Positions 13,015 to 25,849 are shown, counted from the stretch's first letter. The stretch is DNA of 64,000 bases from Metellina segmentata (GCA_947359465.1 OX375879.1:92492578-92556577), one strand, 5' to 3'. Program-made: numbers and translations. The notes: generated by a model not told the origin, from the letters alone.

Positions 13015-13800
13015 CATGCACGCACAACGAAAGTTTTAGTAATGCAAGAGAAAGAAATACACCCTTTGTCGAATTGAACGGATGCCGCCTACAACTCACA
13101 GATTTCTGCAGTGGTTATACGCCTTGAACCACGACGTTCTCGTGTTTATTTCGATGTAGTAAACAAAGACAAATTCAGTAGTCGATTCAGTACTTATCGA
13201 AAGCTGACGAGTTGCTTTTTTGCGTAGACTATGCATTTCTGCCTGTGTTTTCGACAAGTATATGCCGACGTTTGAATTGTTTTAACTTTTCAACAGCAAT
13301 CCCGTTTCACAACCGATACTGTAGATGATAACACCTCTAATGTCTTAAACCGACATATCTTGACGTTAGATTTTGTTTGAGGCGAGTTTCGACGTTGTAG
13401 AGCTTCGCAGTCCGTGGTGATACTGATTTGAAGTGTGTGTGTGGCAAAGCGGAAAGTCCACAAAGCGATCCGTTTATCGTGGCTCGCGAACTCAAGGACA
13501 CTAACAAGTCTTTGTTCCCTCAACTATTGAATCACACTAGACCTGGTATGGTTTGCGTTGATAATGTAGGAATTATTAAACCGAACTCGGTGTCTATATT
13601 GCGTAACGTTCAACTTACCGTACTGTCCACCTAGTGCTCTGACTTTAAAGACGCCCCCAGTCACGTCACAAAAATAAACATTAATTTAAACTTCTTCGAG
13701 AAAAATCCGTAATTATGACAACCTCCTCCATTTTTCAATAAACGTTCGTTCGAGATCATCATCGTCATATAGTTGTGGTAATTGCCTTGGCTGCCTCGCA
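13015..13800. other. No recognised feature
   Basis: Moderately GC-rich in 13040-13640 with 65-77 codon frames on both strands. No domain or repeat recognised. Possibly another small unique island. Confidence 0.35.
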
Positions 13801-13805
13801 TTGAG

Positions 13806-14108
13806 AAAGGTAGGGATAGAGGTAAGGTAATTGAATTAACGTCGCACTGGAGCAACACAATGCCATTGGTGACGGTCCGGGATCAATCCCGGACAATACC
13901 TCGGTTAGATGATGAGATCAACGCCTGAGCTGGCATGACATTCTCCAAACTTCCCCATCAAGCCAACGTGAGTATATTTGAGACCACGACATATTTAAAG
14001 TCCACTAGCCACAACCTAGAGGACGGTCTTTGGTTGTGGGTCGAGTTTTGACCGAGCAGCCCTCCTGTTCCTAATTCTCTACTCTGCCAAACAGGGTACC
14101 ACGGCCCC
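13806..14108 (-). mobile_element. tRNA-derived SINE, family B
   Basis: Minus-strand copy running from a GGTAAGGTAATTG tail through ACGTCGCACTGGAGCAACAC, the shared body (CTGGCATGACATTCTCC) to the head, which ends GGGTACCACGGCCCC. The B-box region is damaged (GGTCGAGTTTTGACC). Confidence 0.82.
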
Positions 14109-14235
14109 GTCTAGCATGGAATCACTATATGGCTATGGTCTGCATCCTTGTTTGAAATAGTATTCCCTAGTCATTGACACATTATCATTTTCGAGTGAAA
14201 AGTTTTACGGTAGATGCCTTATCGTGTCTCATATA

Positions 14236-14830
14236 TCGTTTATCAGTTATAATCTTTTAACATTAAGTACGATGCTTCAACTTAACCAATGAAACACTAA
14301 TGTTTCCACTCCTAAAGAATGCATCCACGTTAATCGGCCCATATTTACCACGGATTTTGTACAGATATCTATCGAAACACACGGGATTCCAAATACACGA
14401 CAAGAATTTAATCCGCATATGAATATTTTTTCTTAAAATCACCCTGGAATGAATTGTGCTAACATCTTTATTAAGACAATATTGCGGGGAAGAAACCAAA
14501 AGCTTATCAAAATCATTTGACAGCACTTTCGAAACTCGAATTTACGTTACTCCTCTATACATGCCTTATAGTATCAGATATAGTGTTTATCAATGCATCT
14601 CCCTCAACAGTAAAGTACGATGCTTACAACTTAACCAATGAAACATTGACGTTCCCACTCCCACAGAATGCATCCACCTTAATCGGTTCGTATCCATATT
14701 TGCCACAGGGTTTGAACAGATAGATATCCATACCTCGAAACACACGCGATTCCAGATAAGCGATAAGCAATTTATCCGCATTTGGCGTCTTAACATAACC
14801 GGACAGCTCCTTCAGGTCCACAAGTCACCT
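14236..14830. repeat. Diverged ~350-bp direct duplication
   Basis: GTACGATGCTT..AACTTAACC at about 14268 recurs at about 14617. The two copies share GAATGCATCCAC, TTAATCGG, CGAAACACACG and ATCCGCAT with small indels. Minus-strand frames of 87 and 65 codons read similar peptides (both ending VSLVKL), but this follows from the DNA similarity and does not by itself show coding. No family recognised. Confidence 0.6.
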
Positions 14831-14839
14831 CCAATCTCC

Positions 14840-15595
14840 GGCTAAGTGGCCATTAATCAACACTACCACAGGCCAAAGATGGATAATTCGATAGTGCGAT
14901 AAGGCATTCAATCTATGGGGGATTATCCAATTGTTGGAGTGGGCTATCAGGGAAATAGCAGGAGTTAATTGATTCCAGTGGTAATACACGTGGATAGTTC
15001 AATAGTTTAATGTCCACGGTATGAGTGGTGTGTAAAACAGATTGCTTTACATCCGTGCGTTTCACGCGGTGTCTGGGATTGTTGAATACGAGGTATGAAC
15101 AGTGGGATATCGGGTGAATGTGATGGGACGTTTTAGCAGGTAGAAGCTATGAATCAAACATAGTTTACAGGTCTTCGGTTTGAAAATATAGAAATAAAAA
15201 CTACTGGTATAATAACCAATTTCCACCATAATCAGTGGCAATCCATCTAAGCATTGGTTTCCAAAATTTTTTAAAATGTAAAGCTTTTGAAATTTTAAAT
15301 ACTTTTTTTATATAATCAAGCAAAAATATATGTGTATTTATGTATTCCTTTAAAAAAAATCGCCAGATACGTGATTTTATTTCCTTTAAAAATGTCGATT
15401 CCAGTAGGTATGTTTTTTTATTTCTTGATTTGAATTTATTTCATATGTGTATTATATGATACGACGCGTGACGACATATTTTATCATTTTCCTTAATGTT
15501 TAAAATAATTACTAAGAATCTTTGTCTTAAGATTTGGATCTTTGGTTTAATACTGAATAAAAGGGTCTAGAGTAGGTAATACCTGTTTTTCATAC
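14840..15595. other. No recognised feature
   Basis: Mixed then AT-rich DNA with no frame above 60 codons and no repeat recognised. Confidence 0.45.
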
Positions 15596-15599
15596 TACC

Positions 15600-16025
15600 A
15601 TTAAATATTAGAGTGCACTTGAACGAAAACATCAAAACACAACTAACCTTGCAAATTTCAAGAACTTGACTTCTTCAGTTAAATTCTTCCTGAATTATGT
15701 ATAATGTTGATGAAATAGTAGAAACATGAAATTTAAAATTAATTAATTGGATTAACCGTCTAAGCGTTATGAGATTTCCCCATAGTGTATTGTTGCTTTT
15801 CCCTCATAGTACACGTAATGCAAGGAACTTTGCAAATTTCAAAAACTTGACTTCCGAATGTATGTTGTTGATGCAAATTTAAAATAATAAATAGTATTAT
15901 CCGTCTAAGCGTCACGGAATTTCTAAATATTGCATGTTAATTTTTCTTCACAACACACGTAACGACTATTGGTTGAAAGAATCCCTAGAAAGATTCTACT
16001 GGCGAAAAAGATCAAAACTGGTTCG
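15600..16025 (+). repeat. ~190-bp repeat family, two diverged copies
   Basis: TTGCAAATTTCAAGAACTTG at about 15643 recurs at about 15830 (spacing ~188). Each copy holds CCGTCTAAGCGT, then a block like GAGATTTC..TA.TATTG and CACACGTAA. Relatives are at 45290-45407 (minus), 48245-48370 and 51455-51850. Confidence 0.65.
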
Positions 16026-16029
16026 AAGT

Positions 16030-17380
16030 TACGCATGGGAACTACGAGTTTTAGAACGGATACGTGCGCATGAACCTTTCAAAGGTTAAATGTATTTAGT
16101 GTCACATTAACAGCTAGATTGACTGGTGTAAAGATCGAAATTTTAGTGTTATTCCTACACTTAAGCTCAGTTCTTGAAAAAAACTAATTTTTGTAAAAGT
16201 GCTTACAGTTGAAAAAGTGTTGCTCTTAACCCTGAAATGACCTTGGGTGTCATTTTGACACAGGAACACGTTTATTGCTTTCTCGCATTGCATTTTTAGT
16301 CGGATTTTCACAATTTCTTCTGATTTTTAATCATTTTACTTGGAAATCAAACAACATAATTTTTTGCGTGTTCTAATTTAGAAACATTTTACAGGTGAAT
16401 TTACTTGAACGTCCATTGGTGTCTTTCGACACCAAGAACATTTTTCGGTCTAAGCAGCTTTCGTTCAACAAAAAATGGCAAACCAAACATATTTTTAACC
16501 ATTATGTACTTAATAATGCTTTTCTGTTCGTTTATTTGACCTTGAACATTCAACCATCCCTTTCAAAGGCGGAAATGGGTTTCTCAATCGCATGTTTACG
16601 TCTAAATTTGTGCATCGTTAACAATTATTACACCAACTAAAATGTTTCACTTATCACACACAGAAACCACGACTCTCAGAAAAGATGCCGAAGAAATTGT
16701 AAATTGCGAGATCTGTCCGAAAATGAATCTGATAGAGCTGAGCTCTTCTGTTTCGAATTAAATTCGGATAAAGAATCCGGATTGCGCACAAATAAGTCAA
16801 AAGGAACTGAAGTGACATAGTAGCTCGATTTATATCAATCACTCAGGATGTCACATAATGGGAGAAGGATTGTTTTACAGTTTTGCAGCAATGTTTTACA
16901 TGAAAATAAGGTTCCTCAATTTTGCTTACTGGAAAGGCAATGAGTCCGTCACGAGTTCAATTTAATTGGTTTAAAATCACCAAAGTTATAAATCAGAATA
17001 ATAATGCGAAACTTATCTAATACAAGAGAAATGTGAAATTAAAGAGTAATTTCTATGCAATCAATGAACCCAAAAGCATGTTGTTCAGTAGAGAGGAAAC
17101 TGTCGAAAAAATTGCTTATTATTGTATTAATTGTAAATGAGATTTGTATCTAATATATGGATAAATTAATGGTAATATCTGCATAAATATTTTGTGTTGC
17201 CGGGAGAAAAAAAAAATTATTATTTTCTTTAATTTCGTTGCCTTATGTGTATTATTCGCATTTAAGAATCAATTTACTACAACTTTTTGTAGCATAAATA
17301 ATCAGAAACTCATGAAAATACTGTAAAATAAGCTAGATAATATAAAAAAGTAGCAAGGATGTTATTTAATAGATATTGTC
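16030..17380. other. AT-rich stretch, nothing recognised
   Basis: Chance frames of 60-81 codons only. A small perfect inverted pair AACCTTT C AAAGGTT lies near 16073. Confidence 0.45.
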
Positions 17381-17384
17381 ACTA

Positions 17385-18510
17385 TTTTACGCAAATTTAT
17401 ATGGGGGGCTGGTGTCAAAATTGTCACCGACGGGCTTTTGTGGGTAACGGCAGTCTTGGCCATTCAGGTGTTAACCCTCAAAGTGGTTTCGATGGCATAT
17501 CTCATCCAACATCTAATAAATTTGCAACTGAGGAGATATCTCGTCAAGACACAACTAGGGAAATGTAGGTCCAAATAAGAGAAACAAATTTAGGAATCAC
17601 GACAATTTGAAACAGGTTTTCGCATCAGAGGCTGTTTAATACGGGGTAACTTTCAACGCTCAGTATTTTACGCAATTTATACGGGGACTGCTGTCAAAAT
17701 TGTTACCGACGGTTTTTTGAGGGTAACGATAGTCTTGGCTATTCTGATGTTAACCCTCCAAGTGGTTTCGATGGCATATCTTTTCCAACATAAAATCAAT
17801 TTGTTACTGAGGAGATATCTCGTCAAGACAAAACTAGGGAAATGTAGGTCCAAGTAAGAGACCAAATTTAGGAACTCGTGACAGTTTGAAACAGGTTTCC
17901 GCATCAGAGGCTGTTCAATACGGGGTAACTTTCGACGCTCAGTATTTTACGCAATTTATATGGGGACTGCTGTCAAAATTGTTACCGACGGCTTTTTGAA
18001 GGGAAACGATAGTCTTGGCTATTCTGATGTTAAACCTTCAAGTGGTTTCGATGGCATATCTTATCCAACATTAAATCAATTTGTTACTGAGGAGATATCT
18101 CGTCAAGACAAAACTAGGGAAATGTAGGTCCAAGTAAGAGACCAAATTTAGGAACTCGTGACAGTTTGAAACAGGTTTCCGCATCAGAGGCTGTTCAATA
18201 CGGGGTAACTTTCGACGCTCAGTATTTTACGCAATTTATATGGGGACTGCTGTCAAAATTGTTACCGACGGCTTTTTGAAGGGAAACGATAGTCTTGGCT
18301 ATTCTGATGTTAAACCTTCAAGTGGTTTCGATGGCATATCTTATCCAACATTAAATCAATTTGTTACTGAGGAGATATCTCGTCAAGACAAAACTAGGGA
18401 TATGTAGGTCCAAGTAAGAGAAACAAATTTAGGAACTCGCGACAATTCGAAACAAGTTTTCGCATCAGAGTCTGTTCGCTTCGAGGTAACTTTCGACGCT
18501 AAATCATTTA
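17385..18510. repeat. 280-bp tandem array, four copies
   Basis: The word GGGGACTGCTGTCAAAATTG (or a close variant) starts near 17402, 17682, 17961 and 18241, giving a 280-bp period. Each unit includes TTAACCCTC-AAGTGGTTTCG and GAGGAGATATCTCGTCAAG, tying the array to the TTAA palindrome family. Copies 3 and 4 are almost identical, and copy 1 is the most diverged. Confidence 0.92.
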
Positions 18511-18529
18511 CGAAGATAAACCACCAGGA

Positions 18530-19300
18530 ACTTTAAATATCCCACCCATAATGATCCGTGGTCAAACTAAACCAGAAATAGCTTACCAAAATCGAAACGA
18601 CACTAGATAAAACAAGATAGCGCACCGATGCCTCACTGTCTGATTCAGGATTCAAAAAAAAATACAACCCACCTCCTTTTAATCTTTTTTCCACCTCATT
18701 CAACTCCAAAACAAAAGACACTAAACGGCGATTTGCTGGAGATGGAATGGAAAAAAAAAGGCGCATCTCAAATCCATGCCTCCCACCCTTCCCCCTAACA
18801 ACCCTCCCCTCCATCGTCTAATTATTCAAATAAAACGTAAAAATCTCCCCTCGCGGTCTCAGGTAAAGAGTCTTCTGATAAGTCATCCAATTACAGTCGG
18901 CGGTCGCGGCCCGGCGATAAATATTCCGGGACAAACGCCCGGGCCCATCCATCAACCGGACCGCCCCCCTCAGTTCCACCCCCTCCCTTTTAAATGACAG
19001 AAGGAGCGGGGAAAGAAGTCGGGAAAAAGAATGGGGGAAATGGATGCTCGAGCACATGACCCTTGGGGACGCCCATCGCCCTCTTCATAATCCATCTCTT
19101 TCATTCGGTCATCGACCAAAGTCAAAAAAGAGGAAAAACAAAGGGAAAAAGGGAAAAATAGAATGAACATTAAGGGAAAACCATGTGGTGAAAAGCGCAC
19201 TGCTCTTGAAAAAGAAGAGGATAGAAGTAGTCCTGTGGTTGAGCACTGTGAAGGCCGTCTCCAGAGAGAAGGGTGGAGGACAGTGCTTAAATTTGAGATA
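18530..19300. other. Unique-sequence island 3
   Basis: GC-rich centre at about 18890-18990 (GGCGGTCGCGGCCCGGCG, CGCCCGGGCCC) inside long purine and pyrimidine tracts. Frames on both strands (73-93 codons) overlap and carry no domain. Part of it (19109-19270) has a decayed copy at 20117-20265. Confidence 0.4.
19109..19270. repeat. Duplicated segment, copy 1 (partner 20117-20265)
   Basis: Shared words in the same order: ATCRAAGTCA, GGAAAACCATGTGG, CTCTTG-AAAAGAAG and CCAGAGA. The partner lies about 1 kb to the right and looks shifted toward A/T. Confidence 0.6.
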
Positions 19301-19494
19301 TATATTTCAACTCACTTAAGCTGATACCGCTTTTGAGTTTAAAAGTCAGATGGAAAACTTAACAGGAAATACTTCTAAAGGGTGATGATTTTGAGTGTTA
19401 GATCTATGGAGGAAATATAAAAGTAGTGAGCAAAGGAGACCTTTTTATACGCCCAGGATCGTGTGAACAAAACTAGTAGTAAAATGACACATTA

Positions 19495-19731
19495 GTACCG
19501 TTTACAGGAGCCAAATACCCGGGTAAAAGGAGAGTAAAACCGGTTTTTTTTCTACTCCGCTTCCCCTACGTGGGGAAAAAGCGAGGAAATACGCGGGTTG
19601 ATTTCAACCCTAGTCAAGTCCGGTGTTATTGAGATTACCCTCCTTTCCCATAATGCAACGCGGGTAATCTTCGAAAATCCCTTTCACCCTCGATTTACCC
19701 GGGTCGATTGGTTTGGTCATGTAAACGGCAC
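19495..19731. mobile_element. Small inverted-repeat MITE, Harbinger-like (237 bp)
   Basis: Ends GTACCGTTTACAGGAGC and, inverted, GTGCCGTTTACATGACC. Inner matching blocks ACCCGGGTAAA follow on both sides. A 3-bp flank TTA/TTT would suit PIF/Harbinger, but it does not match exactly. No coding capacity. Confidence 0.6.
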
Positions 19732-20116
19732 TTTTGACTACTTTCGTCTTCAGGGAGGAAACAAACAATCCTCATCTGATTGGTCGTCTGGACGGAAAAA
19801 TAACTTGTTGGTTGATTCATCATCTGGTTGGTCCTCGTGACATAGTATTAGACTTTGGCGATATCACCATTTTTGTCGTCATACAATAGAAATGTATATT
19901 CACACATCTACCCCGTCGTGAAATGTTACAGCGGCTGAAGAGGCGATAATAGGCCAACCTATTCAATTCTTCACATAGCGGTCACGTGACTATTAATCGA
20001 CAGGTTGGTCACACTCCTTGAAGCTCCTCTCAGCAGTCTACTTATATTTCACGTCTATGCCCTTGTCGTCATGCAAGGTATTTTAAGAACTAAATCGCAA
20101 GGGATGATGTTTGGTC

Positions 20117-20265
20117 ACCGATCAAAGTCAGAAAAAAGTAAAAATAAAATGAACTTGAAGTGGAAAACCATGTGGGGGGAAACACACTCTTGTAAAAGAA
20201 GGAGATATAAGTAATTCTGCGGTTAAACACTGCGTGTGCGAAGGCTATATCCAGAGAAATAGAAA
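20117..20265. repeat. Duplicated segment, copy 2 (partner 19109-19270)
   Basis: Diverged copy of the edge of island 3. Several differences are C to T or G to A relative to the island copy. Confidence 0.6.
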
Positions 20266-20422
20266 ATACCATGGTGCCAATGATCTTTCTGCTATATATA
20301 GCATTCGAGAGTGTTACAATAAGTAAGAGTTACAGTCAGTCATGTGGAGAGAGCTTTTCAAAACTTGGAATATCTGGCTAATTTATCTGTAATGTTTTCC
20401 AAGGAAAACGCGCGGCAATTAA

Positions 20423-20573
20423 CCTTTAGACTACGGCCTGTACAGCAGTTGTACCTTGATCTCGCTAAGAAAGAATTTAAACTACGGCCGTTACAGAAGC
20501 TGTACCTGAAAAGTTATAAGAATGGCCCCATTAAAGAATCACGCTAGTTATATCTATAGCCGTAGTCAAAAGG
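20423..20573. mobile_element. TTAA-flanked MITE, family 2 (151 bp)
   Basis: TTAA at 20419-20422 and 20574-20577. Inverted ends CCTTTAGACTACGGCC and CCTTTTGACTACGGC. Two internal units with ACTACGGCC and CAG-AG-TGTACCT. The cleanest copy in the window and a model for the empty site disrupted at 28766. Confidence 0.82.
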
Positions 20574-20676
20574 TTAACATTTTATATTTTTGTCAATTTA
20601 CAGCTTTGGAAAAGCCCAAACACATTTGGTATATCCATCCTTTATTCCTCAGAGTCACTCCAACATCTTCTTGACG

Positions 20677-20840
20677 GGCTCTAGTAGCCCGGGTAGTAGA
20701 GTCCCGGTTTCGCAACCGGAAGATTGTAAGTTCGAAACTTAATCCAACTATGATCTTTCCTCCCTTCGAGATTTATCCTTGTGCATCTCCAATAGCCCAT
20801 TCGGTTCAGTGAGACTTAAATTCAAGTAAATACCTTCTAC
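20677..20840 (+). mobile_element. SINE family B with internal deletion
   Basis: Head GGGCTCTAGTAGCCCGGGTAG and B-box-like AAGTTCGAAACT are followed directly by the 3' end (CTCCCTTCGAG, CTCCAATAGCCCATT). The central body is missing. Confidence 0.7.
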
Positions 20841-20844
20841 GTTG

Positions 20845-21390
20845 CCCAAACTAGCCCTCCCTCTAATATCGGTTACTTTCTTCCTATTGTACTACACTCT
20901 TAAATAGGCGCAATTAGAATCCATTTGACCAAATCTTCAACCTCATATTAATGTCTCCAACTCGCATGAACCCAATCCGCATAACGTCATTGGGTTCATG
21001 AAGTTAGATCCAAAGCACTACTATTCGAACTATGTTAATCTCTTCCAGAACATAGACGATCCAAATGCCAAATTTAATGTCTCTGAGGAAAATAAGGACT
21101 TCAAGATTGGGGTTTGTAGAAATATAGTCATTTCCATTCACCTGAAGCATTTTTGCATGAATATGGACAGCAAACTTTTCATCAACAAAACCTTTGGTGG
21201 TGTTCTATTACATTTTTCTAATATAAACCTCATTTGAAATCTGGAAAACTACGTGAAATAAAGCAGTTTCCCATGTAAGCACTAATAATATTAAAAATAC
21301 CTGCTTCTAAACATCCGAACAAATACGTTACATTTCCTAACTGACCCGCCGTTAGTCTCAATGATCTTGACTTTTTAACCTGGCACGATG
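20845..21390. other. No recognised feature; short plus frame 20998-21237
   Basis: A 79-codon plus frame reads a protein-like composition (MKLDPKHYYSNYVNLFQN at its start) but has no recognised domain. I do not call it a gene. Confidence 0.25.
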
Positions 21391-21395
21391 ACTTT

Positions 21396-21690
21396 TTAAC
21401 CCTCTAAGTGGTTTCGACGAGATATTTCGCACTCCATGATTCGATCGATATTTTTAAATGACGAGGTATCTCGTCCATCAAGTCAAATAAACACAAGTCC
21501 AAAGCGTGTTTGACTAGATAGTCCGCTTTACTGATGCCAAGAAAAGTACTTAAATACTCCAAGGAGCAAGCAGGTCCAAGGAGGAAAGATAAGTTGTCCC
21601 TATTCCAGAACTACGGACAGTTTAGAACTAATTTTTGTATAAGAACCTGGCCACTACATGGTAAGATAAACCACCAGGAGTTTGGTAAAA
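21396..21690 (+). mobile_element. TTAA palindrome family, diverged copy
   Basis: TTAA at 21396-21399 followed by CCCTCTAAGTGGTTTCGACG, GAGATATTTCG, then GACGAGGTATCTCGTC. It ends near AAGATAAACCACCAGGAG, which also follows the 280-bp array at 18510. It is therefore a single-unit relative of that array. Confidence 0.7.
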
Positions 21691-21694
21691 GGAA

Positions 21695-23005
21695 ATAACT
21701 ATATTTATGAAATTAAATAATACACATTAATATACTGTTATTTGTCTTTAGTATTTCCTAATACACACTAGGTATTTGCAATGAAGTATTAAACCATATG
21801 TAACCATAAAAGAAAACACAGATGCACCGCGACCTCATTTGTTAAGAAATATCCACAGCTAATAGATAGTAAATAGATATACCAGGTTAACTCACGACGA
21901 CTTTTTTATTGAGACACCCCACGCATGTGGCCACATTTCTTCCAATGGCCTATCTGTAGATTATCCTGGAGTATCGCACACAGGTTAACGTTCCTCTATC
22001 TATGTGCGATTAAATAGGTTGATAACAGTTTAGATAATCCTCAGATCAGATCACTGGATCAGAACTATAGTATCATCCATTCGTGGTTGGAACCCATGAT
22101 GTAACAGTGCTCAGAATGCAACGAGGGCTTGGTGGTTTGGTCAATTAACTGCTGTATTAAATCTCTGTGATTTGAATTCCACTCGAGCCATTTGTTCTGT
22201 ATTAATTCTATTTGATATGTGTAACCTTGTGTAGGACTATCTAACACAGTAAAGTGTTTATAGGATATTCCTACAACCTCAAAAGCGACCAATTCCTGTC
22301 CGGACATTATATAGTTGACTTATAATATAGTTTTGTAACTCTCGAATCCTCGGGAAGTACATATTGAACATGAGGACTTGTGTACCAAAATGGTCCAAAG
22401 TTTTGGTTTGTACAGTAAAAGAAATATACCCTTCCATTTCAAACAATTTAATTACAATTATGTATTTGAGTGCATAAAGATGTGAACTTTTATTCAGTTC
22501 TGTAGTATACGGCAGTCAATGCTTTGACTGTTTCATTTTTCATCTTTCAAGTAGACGTATATCATCTATGATGGACAAAATTATTAAGGTGAACAAATTA
22601 TTATTATGATGAACAAAATTATTAAGTGACGCCCTAGAGCTCTTCAATTAATAATTTTACATATAGAGTACCGAAGTTTTTAGAAGCCAGGTGGCGACTA
22701 ACATAAAGACAAATTGCTGACATTCAAAGAAAAACTTTTTATACTTAATTAGTGTGCTAACAAGTAATTGTTTAAAATCAAAATCTTTATTAATCTGTAG
22801 TAATTTCTTATCTTAATAATTCAATGTATAAATTCTTAAATACAAAGATATCTATTAGCAATAAAGGAACTTAAAATCTAGGTATTCTAAACTTTTTCTT
22901 AACAGTTAAATTTGTTTAACAGAATTATATCAAATTCACGGAGAAATAAACTGTAAAAATTGGTGTCAGTAAATAGGATAAGAAACACATTGGTACTAAA
23001 TCAAG
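21695..23005. other. AT-rich stretch, nothing recognised
   Basis: An 80-codon minus frame at 22065-22307 has no recognised domain. The rest is A/T-rich. No repeat match was seen elsewhere in the window. Confidence 0.4.
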
Positions 23006-23010
23006 TTATT

Positions 23011-24068
23011 ATTTCTTATACTATGCTGCGAATAGTTTTTAGCAAATATCGCACATGGTTTATCCTTTAACAAATATTTTATTTAAAGAATTTTAAATTA
23101 GATAAATTATTTAATCAATAAATCAAGTTAGCTAAGATAATTTCTCCGATTATAAAAAGATGCTAATGATAAGTTAATGCCAAACTTTAGCACAACTTTT
23201 TGTTAATTCACAATGACCGAATAAGTTTATCGATTTTAGGAAAGAAGTCATCGTTCTATGTTAGTGAATATAAGATATTGCTAAAGAATATAAGATATTG
23301 CTATTGAAATTAACATATTGCAAGACTATAATAATGGTTTTATGTAGAATTTACAGATAGTTAATATTTCTTATACTATGCTGCGAATATATTTTAGCAA
23401 ATATCGCACATGGTTTATCCTTTAACAAATATTTTATTTAAAGAATTTTTAATTAGATAAATTATTTAATCAATAAATCAAATTAGCTAAGATAATTTCT
23501 CCGATTATAAAAAGATGCTAATGATAAGTTAATGCCAAACTTTAGCACAACTTTTTGTTAATTCACAATGACCGAATACGTTTATCGATTTTAGGAAAGA
23601 AGTCATCGTCCTATGTTAGTGAATATAAGATATTGCTAAAGAATATGAGATATTGCTATTGAAATTAACATATTGCAAGACTATAATAATGATTTTATGT
23701 AGAATTTACAGATCGTTAATATTTCTTATACTATGCTGCGAATAGTTTTTAGCAAATATCGCACGTGGATTATCCTTTAACAAATATTTTATTTAAAGAA
23801 TTTTAAATTAAATAAATTATTTTATCAATAAATCAAGTTGGTTAAAATAATTTATCCGATTATAAAACGGTGCTTATAATAAGTTAATGCCTAACTGAAG
23901 ACTAACGACTTTTGTTAATCCAAAATGACCGAATAAGTTTATCGATTTTAGGAAAGAAGTCATCGTTCTATGTTAGTGAATATAAGATATTGCTAAGCAA
24001 TATAGGATATTGCTATTGAAATTAACATATTGCAAGATTATAATAATGGTTTTATGCAGAATTTACAG
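23011..24068. repeat. ~355-bp tandem array, three copies
   Basis: ATTTCTTATACTATGCTGCG starts at 23011, 23365 and 23721. Each unit ends with a sub-repeated ATAAGATATTGCTA motif and TTATGTAGAATTTACAGAT. Copies 1 and 2 are nearly identical, and copy 3 is more diverged. Confidence 0.93.
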
Positions 24069-24349
24069 ATGTTATTTATTTCTAAATATGATTATTATGA
24101 TTTAAACACAATTTGAGATTGTTACCAGAAACTAAAGACTCAAACGTCCTCTTGGTGAAAAGCAACGTTATACAGAAATCCATTCAATCTAATAGCGCGT
24201 GTTGAACAAAACAATATTATTCTCACTAATAGGATAAAGAAACAACAGCTCTGAAATCACTATTTTCCTCGCTATTTTAAAACCACTTAGCCTATAAATC
24301 GATTTCGATTGCTAATACCAATTTTTATATAAACAAAAAAAAGCACCAA

Positions 24350-25345
24350 CACCCAACAGAGATTTAAAACACGAGTAACACAGAGAAAAGGGGGGTGCAG
24401 TATTAAAAAATGTTTGACGACGCCGAAGAATTTCTGTCTCTTTACTTCATTTTTTCTTTATTTTCCCATTCTTCCCTCTCCACTGGATGTTTTTCTTTTT
24501 TTTTCCCCCCTTCTTCTCTCCGGACAGATAATAGCTCTGGTTTGCGCTCTGTCCTCATTATTACAAGGCTTTTTCCCGAAGCTGTGCCTTGTCTTCCTTT
24601 TTAAAAAGAGAGCGGGAAAAATAAAAAAGAGAGAGAATAATGAAATAAAAGAGAGAAAAAAGAGAGAGCCCGAGTTTTGTGCTCTCTCCCGGCTAGGTCT
24701 AATGAAGACCCGTGCTCATCAGGAGAAGTTGTCTGCCCAGCTTCAAATGAGCATCCCTTTTCTTCCTCCGCCGTCACAAAAGGCACCTGAGAGGCCGTTG
24801 CCTTGGTAACCGGAAGCCCGCGGTCCCCCACCCCCGTGTTTGAAAAGGTCCACGGCGATGAAGTTTGATTGGTTCCTGTCCTTGCTGATGACGGGGATCA
24901 GCTGCCACATTACGATGATGTTTATGATGATCATTCCCTTCCCACCTCCAACAACCCCCTACCGGTTTTCCAACCCCCCCCCCACCTTTTCAAGTTTTTT
25001 TATTATTATTATTATCATTTTTTTTTTCGGTTGTTTCATTCTTAGAAGGGCATCATCATCACGGAGGAAAGGGCTAATTTCGAAAAGCTGGGAGCTCGTT
25101 TGTTATTAGCACTACCCCGAATTGCCATGCCCTCTTCGCTGGGGTTTCCTCCCAAAGTGAATACCAAGCAGTGCGTTTGTTTTTGCGTCTCTTTCTCTCG
25201 CTTCCACCGTGATGCGTGCCGCGGTCGACGATTAGAGGCTTTTGCTGCGTTTGTTGTTGTTCGAGGATGCCTCGTTTCGAACTATTGTTTCCTGCAAATT
25301 TGTTCCGCTGCGTGCTGCTGGGACTGGTGAGAAACTTCTGATCGA
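24350..25345. other. Unique-sequence island 4
   Basis: GC-richer DNA with CCCTCTCC, GGTAACCGGAAGCCCGCGG and C-runs, and an (ATT)n tract near 25000. The longest frame (131 codons, 24414-24809) is low-complexity and unsupported by any domain. Its right edge (25270-25560) has a decayed duplicate at 25850-26125. Confidence 0.4.
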
Positions 25346-25560
25346 AATTCGAAGTTCTAGTTATGGATCAAACTTCCGTGTCGGGGAATTCTGAGAACAA
25401 TTGCAAAAAAAGCGTCGAGCGCTTCTTGATTGCGAATACCAATTCTGAAATTACTAAATTACGAAATTCCAAAGTTGCGACCTCAGTGATCAAATATTAT
25501 TATCTTCATCTAAAGCGTGTATTTTCAAAATTCAGCAAACGACTCATCGTAAATGTTAAA
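25270..25560. repeat. Island-edge duplication, copy 1
   Basis: TTTCGAACTATTGTTTCCTG and CAAATTTGTTCCGCTGCGTG are matched about 579 bp downstream by a diverged copy. The words AAACTTCTG and GAATACCAATT also align in order. Confidence 0.72.
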
Positions 25561-25666
25561 TAAAAGTTTTAATTATTGTAAATTAAAAAATTATTTTAGG
25601 TAAAAATTTGATAACACATTTAATATATAACTCTCCTTGTGATAGCTCTCTTTTCTACAATTCTCT

Positions 25667-25801
<135 letters not shown>

Positions 25802-25849
25802 AGAGATAGAGAGATAAATGACCAGATCATCATAATCTCATCTAGTTGT

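Noticed and set aside
24414..24809. 131-codon plus frame in island 4
   Set aside because: Low-complexity Phe/Leu/Ser then Lys/Glu stretches from pyrimidine and purine tracts; a 76-codon minus frame overlaps it. No domain.
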